From contig JAJEKV010000061.1 in assembly GCA_021234155.1 (NCBI GenBank), forward strand, positions 2,009,950 through 2,073,949: DNA of 64,000 nt, given 5' to 3'. Position numbers and translations under genes: made by a program. Under the pieces are notes generated by a model. The model saw only the letters and a list, made by a program, of their open reading frames with translations. It was not told the DNA's origin and did not search any database. Source of the DNA: Isoetes taiwanensis (taxonomy: Eukaryota; Streptophyta; Lycopodiopsida; Isoetales; Isoetaceae). Shown one piece after another: positions 46,900 to 59,227 of this stretch; the stretch's first letter is position 1, and each line of letters begins with the position of its first letter.

Positions 46900-48179
46900 C
46901 AAGCATAAGTTGTGTGTGCCCGAATCTTCGTGGGTAAGGAAGTTAATTCTTCATGACACATAACAGCCCAATAGCGGGCATGCCGGGTTCATGAAGACAT
47001 ATTTCAAGATTCGGCAGCTACTTCGCGCCAGAATGAAGAGGCGATAGCTGCATATATTCGATTGCCGCTATGTCACAGCACCAAGGCGAGAGCAACTTCG
47101 ATTCCGGTGCTTTAGAGCCATTGGGGTGCCAAATGCAAAGTGGGAGGTCATAAGCATGGATTTCATCACAGACTCCCTAGAACTCTTCGAGGCAAGGATG
47201 CATTGATGGTTGTCGAGATAAGTTATCTAAGATGGCACATTTCGTGCCTTGCAAGACGACCACGGACACCGCATTAGACACCGCCAAGTTATTTGTAAGG
47301 GAGATTTTTAGACTCCATGGCATGCCTCGAGATAATATCCGATAGAGATTCTAAGTTCATGAGTGCCTTTTGGCAGATCTCTTTAGCACCATCCGCATTT
47401 AAGCTCTCCATGAGTACCCGCATATCATCCCCAAACAGATGGCCGACGGAAAAGGACGAATCGATCATTGAAGACATGCTCAAGCTATGTGTGGAACAAG
47501 CAGTCCAAGTGGGATGAGTACATTCACTTGGTGGAATTCGCCACAATAAGCAAGCAAGGTGAGTCATCTCGATGTCTCCTTTCATGGTGAATTACGGTAC
47601 CAAAGTGCTTAACCCCCTGACACCGCACAATCCTCGCGGTCCAAGGTAGAAGTGTCCCAAACAGATGTTAGGAGACATGCAAAGAGCCTAGTAGAGGAAG
47701 TAAGGGGTTATCTATTGGCAGCAAGAAGTCGGCGTAAGAGTGTAGCCGACAAGCACAGACCGTAAGGGAGTTTAAGGTGGGCGATACCGCTTGGTTGAAG
47801 ATCAAGGTGAAGCAAGCCAAGCCGCGGATTGGGAGCTGCAAGAAGCTTGCCCCTAGGTGGGCTGGACCATTCAAGATTTTAGAGAGAGGGCTCTCAAGCC
47901 TACAAGTTGGATCTTCCAGCCCATCTTAAGGTCCACAAGGTCTTCCACGAAGTTTATTAAAAAGGCACAATCCTAACCCCGAGGAGGTTTTGGATACTCC
48001 AACCTTGTTGGAAATGACGGAGGAGCAAGTAGAAATAGTGCCCGAAGTTACTTCTTGATAAGTCATTCAAGAAGACTAGGAGGTCTCGCCTCCTCCAATA
48101 TTTGGTTAAGTGGAAGCACTTACCCGTGGAAGATGCGACATGGGTATTGAAGCAAGATTTGGAGAAGCAATACCCGTGA
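46900..48179 (+). pseudogene. Element C integrase and chromodomain
   Basis: Blocks in order: the zinc-binding entry (HKLCVPESS and AGMPGFMKTYFKI-like, 46,905-47,010), the core with VISMDFIT (about 47,150) and [17 protein letters not shown] (about 47,325), the C-terminal part (VGDTAWLKIKVKQAK-like, about 47,775-47,820) and WAGPFKIL. The chromodomain at 48,056-48,179 reads RSRLLQYLVKWKHLPVEDAT followed by WVLKQDLEKQYP. The core is frame-broken in several places. Chromodomains of this class bind modified H3 tails, which is notable because this same element also carries an H3-like gene. Confidence 0.75.
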
Positions 48180-48319
48180 GTTTATGAAGGAGTTTGATGG
48201 GCGAAGTCGCTCCCACTTGGTCGAACCTCGACTTGCCGTGTGGTTAGCTAGTATGTTGATAGTTAGCTTTGAACCCGGGCGCATGCATTCTAGTTAGGAG
48301 GGTGCATGTGCCGTAACCT

Positions 48320-48650
48320 TGGATCGTGGTGGGCGGCGATGGGATACGCCTTTTAGGCATTCTCTAGGCCACACGCACCAGAGGCGCGCATGACCATTAG
48401 GGTCATGCGAGTGAGGAATGAGGCATGGTGGGCAATGATGGGACATCGACGGATGATCTCTATGCCACGATGCGGGTACGCACACCGGGCCGTAGGAGGG
48501 TCATGGTGAAGCTTAAGCGATCATGCGCCGATGATGGGATCGTGAGACGCTCCCTAGCTGAAACCCTGGCATGATGCACCGGGTGTACTGATCCGGGGAT
48601 CGTGGTACAAGGTAGCACTCGATCATGGGCAATGATGGGAGCATCTTAAA
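48320..48650 (+). repeat. Four imperfect repeats in the 3' untranslated part of element C
   Basis: The phrase GGTGGGCRATGATGGGA and variants recurs near 48,328, 48,428, 48,523 and 48,625, about 100 bp apart. The rest of 48,180-49,093 shows no gene. Confidence 0.5.
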
Positions 48651-49093
48651 TGATCCCTAAGCTCAAACCGAAAGGGCCATGATCTTGGGCAGGGTAGTAG
48701 GACAACCTTGAGCCAAGAGTTCTACCAAGGAGGTAAGGGGTGGTCCCCTAAACCACAAATTATTAACTAAACTAACGTAATGTGCTCCTTTGCGTGCAAG
48801 TAGAAGGAGGACTTCAACGAGGAGCCGCCATTTAGAAGATAGGGGAGCCATAATTAGATTATGAACCCTAATAACTCTTATAATAGTATTTTGAATTATT
48901 ATAAGAAATAACGATGTTAAGGCTATATAATTTTGTATAAGTACAAATATGGCCTAAAATTTTTGACTTGAACTAATAAAAACTTGATTGCTAAGCTAAG
49001 CTAAAGGTTATGACATGTTGTGGTTTTGCGTGCATAAGGTAGGGTCGTCACCTTAGCGCAATGCCGAGGACAAAGATTGTCCTGTTGGGAGAA

Positions 49094-50718
49094 TGTGACG
49101 GTCCAGGGAATATACGCCAAAAATACGATATTCCTCGATCCACACCATACAAGTCTATCCTTATAGCCTTGTATACCATAGATTGTGGCACTAGGGCATG
49201 GCTAAGTTATTCTCATAACTTAGCCAACCATAGGTTAAGCCATTATCCACGTGGCCTTAACCTATTGGGGCACCGCCACACAGACTCACCCGATTGGTGC
49301 CACGGGCATCCTAGGTGGACCTAACTTATATAGGCATAAACCCTAACCCTAGACCTCTTTCCAGCCCTAGCACCCCCGAGACTCACCTACTTGTTCGAAA
49401 CCCCCGCTTCAACCTCGCTCGCTAGGCATAGGCTCAAAAGCAAAGCAGCCCCAGCAGGTAGACCCGCTCTTGGAGTAGGAACAGCAGCTTGTGAGCCAAG
49501 ACCATGGAGGCTCGGATCCGGAGGGAGAGCATCAGAGCGTGTATGTAGGATAGTAGTTGTGATAGCTCATCCGGGGATTAGCATTCCGTGATGTGCTAGT
49601 ATTTTGTATCTAGAGTAGAGCCATCCTAGAACCCATATTCAACATCTTGAACCCTAATCAAGGAACCCTAACTATCGCTTAGTTGTATGATTAGGTTAAG
49701 ATGTTCTTCTTATGATTATTCTCATGATGTGATGATTATGTGATGATGGTTGATCCCGTTTGCTCCTCTTGTATTGGGAAGGGGGTAGAGACCTAGAGCC
49801 ATATGTAGTATGCTCCTAGAGTAGATCCCTTTAGTTCCTATTAGCTGCGGCGGCTCAGGCATAGGAGCCCACCGTGCTATTGAGGCTATGTTATGACTCA
49901 AACCGCATAACGGGCTAGAGGGAAAGTGGAGGGAGGATCCCCGCCGAGTGGGGCTTCGGGGATCCCATAGTGGGCTAGGCTTATGGTCGGTCACTGCGGT
50001 GGGCCGAGCATGGGTCCGGACACCTCCCCGGGCAATGGTGTTGCCCCGCCTCCTGAGCTGCAAGTGTTGGCTTGGCTCTCGCTTTGGGGGTTCGGGCCGG
50101 TACCTAATCGCAAGGCCGCCACGATTCTCTAGCCGCCCACGGCACCTCTAGACCCCGGAAGGGGAGATGCAACCCTTCCCGCCTCATCGGACCAGGAGAT
50201 GCAACCCGGAGTAGTCCCGATGGGTGATGCCATGGGATTGCGTGATCCCAAGGCTAGAGTCCCGCCGAGCCCGGATCTAGCCCATCCGCAGTATGCAATG
50301 GGAGGGGCGGATGGAGTGGTCAACCCTAGCCATTGTTCTATGCCGCCATTGCCATGTCTCTGGCCGCTTTATCTTGAGGCCTAGCTTTGGCCATCATCCT
50401 CCCACGAGTCCGAGCCGGGTAGGAGCTCTCCTGCTTTATGGTTTGTGATTATCATCTATGCATTGGTTTATGCGATGCACTACCCTCCGAGGTAGTATTT
50501 ATATATGTTTTATGCTAGTTCTCGACGGTTATCGCCTTCACATTAGTTATAGGAGCCCATAGGGGAAGGGCGCCAAGACACCTTTCAGAAGTTCCTTCCC
50601 GCACTAGAGTCACCCTCGAGTCTCGGGGGACGGCGAAGGGCCCATGCGGTTGCCGAGCCGGATGGGGATTTCCTGCCAAGTGTACGTGCGGTGGTGATGT
50701 TTAGCAGGGAGCGTCACA
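49094..50718 (+). repeat. 3' LTR of element C
   Basis: 1,625 bp, the same ends as the 5' LTR. It differs by many one- to few-base gaps and substitutions, which indicates age or low base accuracy in this stretch. It is preceded by a weak purine run (GTTGGGAGAA). Confidence 0.95.
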
Positions 50719-50723
50719 AAAAG
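50719..50723. repeat. Right target site duplication AAAAG of element C
   Basis: Matches 37,671-37,675. Confidence 0.9.
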
Positions 50724-50984
50724 GCTCTTGAAATCAATCAAACAATGCCATATGCTGAACCTGGCCAAGTACTTGCTACTTGCTTAGATCTAAAAGTCAG
50801 TCTAATTTCTGCCACAAGGTTGGTAAAGGCTGCACAAACATGCTGATACTCTTTGCAATTTAGTAATTTTTAAGCAGTTGCTAGCTAGGTTACTCTACCC
50901 AGTTTCAAATTTCTGCTTGCACATTCGAATATAATTCATTTTAATATTTGAGATAGCTTACATAAGAATGTTGAGAGGAGGAAT

Positions 50985-51176
50985 TTGGAACACAACAAAC
51001 TTGCGAACTGATTCAGAGAACTAAGATCAAGTTCCCCAACTGTTATAGTTGCATCTGGTAATTCTTTCACAATGAATCCCCCATTTCCTTGGCTACTATA
51101 ACTTTTGTTGCAAGGATCACTACATGGGCATCCCTTTTGCTAAAGCCCTTGCAATTTCACGTCCAATTCCAGACGT
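50985..51176 (-). pseudogene. Short-chain dehydrogenase/reductase fragment
   Basis: The minus strand reads TSGIGREIARALAK (the glycine-rich NADP-binding turn of SDR enzymes), then across a one-base break DAHVVILATK, then across another break KELPDATITVGELDLSSLNQ. This is the usual beginning of a retinol-dehydrogenase/TIC32-type SDR. The first glycine block is cut at 51,176, and no catalytic YxxxK region follows. A stop and two frameshifts show that it is a relic. It flanks the right end of element C. Confidence 0.75.
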
Positions 51177-51179
51177 TAA

Positions 51180-52100
51180 TTAAATCATCTCATAAAGACA
51201 AAGAAGGATGAAACTAAAATCCTCATAAGATAATGAAATGGTAAACCTGATGCACTTCGAATTACAAATCCAACTATCAATATCATTGACATGATGTTCA
51301 CCCCTTATCCTCTTTTCAAAACAAGGCATTTTGCATTTTTCAAAGAATATAACACATGCATATATCAATCCATGCTCCAAAAAGAATATCAATGTGGGCA
51401 TATATCAATGTTTGGCCCTAAGGTCGGTACGTCCAGAAGTCTAACCTCTAATATTATCTATTCAGGCTTAGCTAAAACTGGAGTAGTGCTTGCAAAGCGA
51501 GTTAATGCTTAAATTTACCTGTGTTCAGCATCCGCTTTAGCAGTTTTCCTTTTTTGTTGCATCAAAGACTTTATATTATCCTTGTATGAGTATCAGTCGA
51601 TCTCTGTAATCATTCATTGAACTGCTCGATTCACCTTGTATTAGTTCCGCCGAGACATATTAACCTAAAATGCAGGCAGTTGTATCTTTACTCGGAACCC
51701 TAAAGTTAATTCACCCGTTCCTTAGATGGGTCCTATGATAGGCATATACTAGCCGTGGTGTTCTCATTGAGCTTTGTAAAAACATTGAGTACAAATGGAT
51801 CCCTCACTAGGGATAGATAAATTTGGAAATATGAACTTTAAATGCTCCGAAACTAGACAATCCTCGAGAGCATGATGAAACTGAAGAATACAACATAAAA
51901 GATGGTTTTATCCGCCACTTCGTCGATGCAAAGGTGAGAAGACTCGATGACTGCTCCTCATCGAGAAACAGAACCACGCCTTCTTAGGTTTTGAGGAAAC
52001 CCAAGCAAATAGTTGAAACACGACCCCACGCACTATGGCAACCACAAGACCTTAAACAATCCTGCAGAATCAAGGCTGAAAGAAAAATAACCCGTCAATG
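51180..52100. other. No recognised gene
   Basis: Short ORFs only. A 31-base phrase (TCCTATGATAGGCATATACT and flanks) at about 51,724-51,755 recurs at 52,695-52,726. Confidence 0.4.
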
Positions 52101-52124
52101 AGTTAGATGCCATAGGCAAGAAGA

Positions 52125-52446
52125 CTCGGAGGCTCCAGGGCCACGCCGAGAAAGAAACAACAGCCGACCAATCGGGAACCGTCCGCGGAATGACCATCGC
52201 GGGGGAAAAAAAAAACAACCGATTAGTGCTGCCTCGGAGGCTACAGCGCCACGCCGAGAAAAAACAATAAATCTGATCTCGGAGGCAACAGCGCCACGCC
52301 GAGAGAAAACATGAATAATAAATATTGGCTCAGAGGCTACAATGCCACACCGAGAGAAAACATGCATGAATAAATAAAATACTAGTGCCATGCCGAGAAA
52401 GAGTAAACCAATAAGTATGCCTCAGAGGCTACAAAGCCACGCTGAG
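52125..52446. repeat. Tandem hairpin repeat CTCGGAGGC...GCCACGCCGAG
   Basis: Five units at 52,125, 52,233, 52,278, 52,329 and 52,421, plus a half unit at 52,386. Each about 26 bases long has complementary ends (CTCGG and CCGAG, or CTCAG and CTGAG in the last unit), separated by A-rich spacers. At least one unit has matching changes in both arms, which suggests that the stem matters. Confidence 0.75.
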
Positions 52447-52534
52447 GAAATAAAGAATGCAAATTTAAAAGACATAGAAAAGGAAATAACGAACACGATC
52501 AAATGAAAAAACCATCAAGGGAAGGAGGGCGAGG

Positions 52535-52693
52535 GAAGCTGATAGGATAGAGAAGAAGGAGAAATCTAGCTCAAGAGAACGCCGATGATAGAACAATGAA
52601 GAGAGGCTGAATAAATAGGATGAGTGACAAAGGGACGTCCCCATCCAAGGAATGGCGGTTCTATTGCTGTCGCAATAGAACCGTGGCATTCCT
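52535..52693 (+). repeat. 159-bp repeat ending in a hairpin, copy 1
   Basis: Matches 58,504-58,662 with two differences and no gaps. Its last 46 bases fold back (AGGAATGGCGGTTCTATTG against CAATAGAACC...GGCATTCCT). Confidence 0.9.
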
Positions 52694-52829
52694 AGGATGG
52701 ATCCTATGATAGGCATATACTGGCCGATAGAAGAGGAACAAACTCAAAAAACTACTCAGCATGGAAACTGAAAAGGAAGAGAAAAATATAGTATAAAGAA
52801 AAGGAGAAACGAGTCTACAAGGTCACCGG

Positions 52830-55560
52830 AAAAGAATGCATAGATAAGGCTGACGGCAATCAGAGTAAAAACGAAGGAAGAGGAAACTAAGAAAAAATGG
52901 AGGAAAAGGGGGATAAAGAGAAGACAGAGACAAAAGGAACAATGAAGAAGCAGATAAGAGCAAGTAATGCCGAAATGCAAACAATGGAATGAATAAAAAT
53001 GAAGGAGAACACGATGGAGGAATGGTATGAGGGATGGAAACGGAAACATAAGAATGAAGAAGACAATGGAATAGTGCAGTAAGAGATGAGGGAAGGAACT
53101 TATGGGACAATAGCAGACAGAGCCACGAACACGATCTCAAATGACTAATGTCCAATAAATACCACACTAACAAAGATACTATAAAAGCAAACTATCCTAA
53201 TTAGCAATAGAAAAGGAGCAAGAAGACAAAGAAACCAAAAAAGGAACCAATGTGACTAATATAGTAATAATGTTACTAGAGTTAAACGGAACAATAAGCT
53301 AAAGAAAATAAATTAAGGAAACAATGCAAACACCACCAAATAGAGAAATGATTAAATGGAGCTACCGAGATAATGAACAGTGTATATGCAGAATCCCATG
53401 GGATAAAGAAAGGGAGGAACGAGTCTACAAAGGACACTGCAACAACATCGAAAGCACAAATGAAGCTGATGAGACACATGGAACAAGTGGAGTGAATTCA
53501 CAAATAGAGACAACAAAAGATCAATGCGAAAGACATAGAAACAAACACCCAAGCGACCCAAGTGACCCAATATAAAACACCTAGAAACAAACAAATCGAC
53601 TGATAGACTGGAACAAGTAGAGATAAAGGCACCAAGTACTTGGAAAAAGGGAAAATATGGAAAAACATGCGCAAAGGAGGGAAAAAGGCACATTTAGATA
53701 ATGAAGCAATGGCAAATGGATGGATTAGAATAGCAAAAAACATGTCCAGGGAATACAGAATAACTGGAATGATGATATCAAGAAAAAAAACGGAACCTAG
53801 AGCAAAAAGGACAACTGTGATAAACCGGACTAAGCATAAAAAATTTTAGCGCACTTGGCAAAGGTGCACAACTCACAGTTAGAAGCATAGAAAAGTTATG
53901 CAAAAGACCCGAGAGAAACAACTAAAAACAACGATATAAAAGGAGCTAAAGGTACCAACCACGAGTAAATGGCACAAAGGGATCACTATCTATGCGAATC
54001 AAAAATTAAACTGAAGCAAAGGACTAAATGTGACATGCAAAAGGATCAAAAGAACTTATGAAAGTATAAGGAAAAATGCCATAGGGACACTGGGTTAATG
54101 AAACAATGTCATGAACAAGAACTTACCAAGCAAAAGGACAAAATTAGAACCCATATGGCCAATTGGAATAGTTGCACAACTGGCACCGAGACGAGAAAGC
54201 TACTGGCGAAATGCTAGAGGTAACATCGGATGTCCATGCAAGGTACGATGATTGGAACAACAAAACCATGAACAATATACATGAAGGAGAAGAACGAAGG
54301 AGAAAAAAGAGAAGACAGAGACAAAGGAGCCAAGAGAAGCAGAATGAGCCGGTAAAACCAGAATGAGACGGTAACGGAATGCATAAAAAATGAAGGACAC
54401 AATAAAACCATGCGGAAAGATGGAGGACGAGTATAAAAATGAAAAAGAAGATGGAATAGAGTAGTAAGAGATGAGGAAAGGAACTCATGGAATAACAATA
54501 ACAGAACCATAAAAATGACGAGATCAACAGAGTAATGATGGCAAATAACTAATGCGCCAATAGATACTACACTAACAAAGATTCATCAATTCGTATTATC
54601 CTAACTAGCAATAGACAAGAAGCAAGAAGACAAAGAAATCAAAGAAGGAACCGATGCAACTAAAGGGGTAATAGAATCACCAAAGTTAAACAGGACAAGA
54701 AGCCAAAAAGAAAGTAATGAAGGGAACAGTGCACCTACAATCAAATAGAGAAATGCCATCAAATGGAGCAACTGAGATAATGAGGAGCATACAGTAAAAA
54801 GGAGCGCAACAAATCCATAATGGAGCAAGTCGAATCTAATAGAATATATTGAAAATGAGAAATAAAGAAAGGGAGAAACAAGTCCATATGGATCATTGGA
54901 ATGAAATGAAACAGAATGCACTGGTGAGGCCGATGGGACATATGGAGCAAGCGGAACAAATCTAAAAACAGAGGTAATAAAGGTCAATACGAAAAAACAC
55001 AGAATCATAGAAACTGGAGTAAAGAGGGGCCAAAAATATATATATCATAATATATAAACCTAATGACAAAAATAAACAACGCCCAAAAAACAAACAAACC
55101 TATCGACCAACTTGAACAAACGAAAATAAAGGCATAAAGTACTTGAAAAAGTGGAAATCATGGAAAAAATCAAAAAGAGCAAACGCGCCTAAAAAGCAAA
55201 TTTGAGATAATGAAGCAAAGGTGAGTGAATGGACCAAATCGCAAAAACAAGTCCGAACGAATACAAAAGAACTGGAATAACGACCTCAAGCAATGAAGCG
55301 GAGACAACTGTGATAAAATAGACTAAGAGATGGGCAAAAGACATAGAGTGAAACAATAGAACAACGACACAAAAAAGGGGGATAAAGGGACCAACCACTG
55401 GAAAATAACACCAAGGGAACAACTATCCACGCGAAGCAAGTGAACACAGCCAAAGTGAACCCAATGTGCAACAAAAACACAGTATGCGAGACCCATGCTA
55501 AATTGGATCTAATGTTCATGTATTTGAAGAAAAACATGTAGAAGTCTCACTGCAGAAAGG
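52830..55560. repeat. Diverged tandem duplication, unit about 1.4 kb, A-rich
   Basis: Anchors in unit 1 recur about 1,375-1,440 bp later: AAGACAGAGACAAA (52,921 and 54,312), AAGAGATGAGG (53,091 and 54,466), TAGCAATAGA (53,202 and 54,606), TAGAGAAATG (53,341 and 54,746) and ACCAACCAC (53,954 and 55,390). The plus strand is strongly A/G-rich and T-poor. No coding frame is shared by the units. Minus-strand ORFs rich in F, L and S are a side effect of composition. Confidence 0.75.
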
Positions 55561-58500
55561 AACTATGCAGAGGGCAATCAGGAACAGGGGAAAAATGATC
55601 AAAGGAGCAAGCAATACATAAGGCAATCAAGACTATGAGCACAACCAAGCAACATAGAGAGAGTAAATGGAAGACCACAATGAAATCATGGAAGAAAGAG
55701 GCTCAAAAAAGGAAATAAGAAAAAATGAAAACTAAGACAACTCGTGCCAATGAGACTACTAGAATAGTCAGAAACACTAAACCCGACAAATTCATAGAAC
55801 ACATGGGACCACCATAATGGATCATAACTTTCAATTTGGAATGAACATGTGAGGGCAATACAAAGAGTCAACCACGACACACGAAACATGAGCACTCAAC
55901 CTTCGACACCATAGCTAAAGATAACAAATAGGTAAGCGAGCAATGGCACCAGAAGCATGGACAAAGTGTCATGGAGCCATGGAGTAAATAGGAATAAGAA
56001 AAATTAGAAATAATAGAGATATACAAAGAAGTGGAAGTGACGAGGCAAATGAAAAGAGTACCAAATGAAAAATACAAGCACGTCAAAGAGAGAGAGTGGG
56101 CCATCTGTCATGAAAAAGTACAACAAACCAACAAATCACCACGTAACAATATAAAAAACGAATTAGCAATCACTGTGAATCCCATAACATGCGAAAGAAG
56201 ACCAACCACAACCTCCTAAACCTTCCATTCACACCATATGTTTGCTTAAACAGGATTCCAAATGCAACCGCATACCAACGAAGTGAAAATACGTCAAATG
56301 ACGACACAAATACCATCGAATGCAATGTCCGAGGTCAGAGAAATTATATAGAGGCCAATACAAATGCAAAAACCATATAAGGTACATCAAAAAATGCAAA
56401 ATACGAGGTCAGGGAAAATATACGACCTTTTGAATGCAAAACCATCAAATGCAAGGTCCGAGGTCAGAGAAAATTGAAGGGGCATTTCAAATGCAAAGAC
56501 CTGGGGACAAACCTTAACCAAGATGCGCGCACCCTCCATCTCTACCAATAAAGCAACGGCCATAACAACGTCTATGTCTACCGACCAATGGAGACGTAAC
56601 TATGTCTACGGAGATTCTTGGGCTCCCAAACGACCCCAATTAGTCACTTAGTCTTGCCCAGGCATGTTACTGATGCAAATACGCCTGAGAAGCTCATCCA
56701 AACAAGGAGTTAGAACAAATATTGATGCTAAATGTACCATAATCACGCCACAAATGAGATGCAATTAATCCTCAAGAAGGACAAAGAACTAGATTTCAAC
56801 CTACATACCTCAAATCATAAAAACATCAACTATCCCAAAAAACTCAAGCCCCAAGACACCATGAGTCAAAGAAACATATCTAAAATGTATACTGCACAAC
56901 CTCACCAGTTTTAGCACCCCTAGTCAAAGAACGTTGAAACAGCACAAGCGTAGACGCAATAGTAGTAGAAAAAGATTGTAAAAGGAACAAGAACCTTGTT
57001 GTTAATCTGAGAACGAACTTCGAAAAAAGGCTAGCAGGAATTCAATGTTAAAAGAAACCATATGCCAGACATAAGAACAATGTGAAGCTCGTACAAAAAC
57101 CAAGGGGCGTGAACCAAGCAGCTTAAAGAGCGATATAGAAAACCGCAAAAATAAAATCCGAAGAACAAAGGAAGGCAAAACGACCATAAGAAAAAAGGCC
57201 AAGAAATCAATTTGTAGGGAAAACGGACCCGGTATCCCCAGCCAAGAGGGGAACAAGGGAAACCAATTCCTAGTATCCCTCGAAAAGTCTGAACCCGACA
57301 CAGGCGAAAGCGGTTGTGAACTTGTGATCGGTTGTGATCTTACAGCCACGGATCGATGGAGCAAAGATATCATTTACAGGCACAAAATCAAATTGAATAC
57401 GTAGGCACAATCAATGCAAAAACCGCACTTACCTCTTTGGATCATAAGAATCGAAATGAAGAAAAAGATTATATCTTTCCTGTCCAAGCCGAATCTGGCT
57501 GTACACAGAGCTTTTGGCCTATATGATCTTCGAACTAAGTAAAACCGCATCCTGCGCTTGCAAATCAATCCGACTTCAGCACGGTATGAGGGAAAGCCAT
57601 CCCAAAGAGCATCCAATTCAAAGTTGAGCCCCTGATGTCGCCATGTCCGAATCAATTCAAAATTGCACTCTAGACCCTGTGGAAACTAAAAGCAAATAAA
57701 AGATACAAGAGTTTGACAATCAAATCTGATTAATAAGCCCAACTGTGTATCCTGATTCGTAAGAGAACTGCAACGAGACAAAGAGTCGTCCCTGGAATTT
57801 CTGGCAACTCAGCAAAAACATTTTCGTGGATCACAGACAGATAAAGGCAAAGTGTGGTCTACATTCTTGCCCTATAAGCCACCGACAAGATCACTCACTC
57901 CGAGAAAAGCCATCTTACTCTGTGAAGCACGCCCAGATCTGATAACTACAAAAAAGCTTGATAAAATAAGAACAATCAGAGGTTTTTGATCCCACAGTGG
58001 GATCCTGCATCTGCAAAAAAGACTACGATTAGCATTAGGCCAAGAATACCACACGGAATCTGATGTGGTCGCCTTAGCATAGCGTGGCATCAGAAAACTC
58101 CATCCGTCTCTCCCGAGCTCAACAAGGTACTGGATTGGGGTTGCCGGCAAGAAAAAGCTTTGTCTAGGGCATGCAAAATTCTAACCCTGGCCATCCGAAG
58201 ACTTGGAAGCAACCATGGCAGCCATGCCGTGCGCCCAAATATCCTGCAATCAATCCCTGCACACTTCATTCACAAGGATCACGATGGCATGCAACAAGCG
58301 CTCAACTCCACAGGCCAGGCCAGAGCCCAAACTCGATCCAGACGAAGGGGAAATTCACGGAGAAAAGGAGGTTCGACTCTACAAAGGAAAGGGGAAACTA
58401 TCGGATCAAAAAAAGCTTAACAAATGATTAGATAGAAGTAACGCTTGATTGGATAGAAGCAAAGCTCAGATTCAATCTTTCAATCTGGTGGAGAAGTGAA
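55560..58500. other. A-rich non-coding stretch, no recognised gene
   Basis: The same purine-rich character continues to about 57,000, then composition becomes ordinary. A phrase with GCAAGGTCCGAGGTCAGAGAAA recurs at about 56,320-56,345, 56,396-56,420 and 56,450-56,475. I see no gene or element ends. Confidence 0.4.
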
Positions 58501-58503
58501 GAA

Positions 58504-58662
58504 GAAGCTGATAGGATAGAGAAGAAGGAGAAATCTAGCTCAAGAGAACGCCAATGATAGAACAATGAAGAGAGGCTGAATAAATAGAATGAGTGACAAA
58601 GGGACGTCCCCATCCAAGGAATGGCGGTTCTATTGCTGTCGCAATAGAACCGTGGCATTCCT
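58504..58662 (+). repeat. 159-bp repeat ending in a hairpin, copy 2
   Basis: The same length as copy 1 (52,535-52,693) with two substitutions. Sequence diverges immediately after CATTCCT in both copies, so that is the element end. Confidence 0.9.
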
Positions 58663-59227
58663 TGCGATGCTCCAAGAGAAAGCTCAGCTTGGAAAGCTCA
58701 TACACTGGCTCTGCTTATGCACCTGGGAGATCCAGAACCACGGCTATGGTGGAAGGAGCTTGGCGGCGGCATAAACATGCTATAGTGAAGTTGTAGTGCA
58801 GTCCGGTTCGGGTTTGTGTTTGGGATTTAATTTAATTTTTCCATGTTATTCCCAAATTCATGAGCTCAAAATTTGAAACGTTAAAGTCCTTTACTAATTA
58901 TTGTTCAAATCATTGTCCATTGTTTAAATAGGTCTGCCCTTGCTATAGTAATCTACACATCAAGTTTTGCCAAATAGCTTCTATCTCCTCCAGAAATTAC
59001 TTAAATCAACTTGTTACTTTAAGAAAACTACAAATGGGAAACCGGTCCTTGTGTTTGACACTTTCTTACCATCACGTTATCATTCCCATGGGTCAAGATC
59101 GACTTTCTTCTTAATTCCTTGCTATACAACGCCCCATTTACTTGGCCTTGATCCATATCACTTCTATTTTAAGTCCTTTTTTCATTTCTTCATTCCTTTT
59201 GTGAATCCCTTGTTTCGAACTCAAATC

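Larger units (their letters stand above)
37676..50718 (+). mobile_element. Ty3 (gypsy) chromodomain element C carrying a histone H3-like gene, complete ends
   Basis: A 13,043-bp element bounded by LTRs beginning TGTGACGG and ending GCGTCACA, with a 5-bp duplication AAAAG on both sides. Inside, in order: primer site, histone H3-like gene (39,892-40,980), leader repeats, small ORF, gag, zinc knuckle, protease, reverse transcriptase, RNase H, integrase and chromodomain, repeats, 3' LTR. The gene order and chromodomain make it a chromovirus. Many short insertions and deletions separate the two LTRs, and most ORFs are frame-broken, so it is an old, inactive copy. At 13 kb it is long for its class. 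The H3 gene and the long untranslated parts account for much of this. Confidence 0.92.

Noticed and set aside
52756-55537. Several minus-strand ORFs rich in F, L, S and C, resembling membrane proteins
   Set aside because: They result from the A-rich plus strand. No frame is conserved between the two copies of the tandem duplication.
52535-58662. Reading the 159-bp repeats as LTRs of a 6-kb retroelement
   Set aside because: No TG...CA ends, primer site, polypurine tract, target duplication or coding remnants between them.
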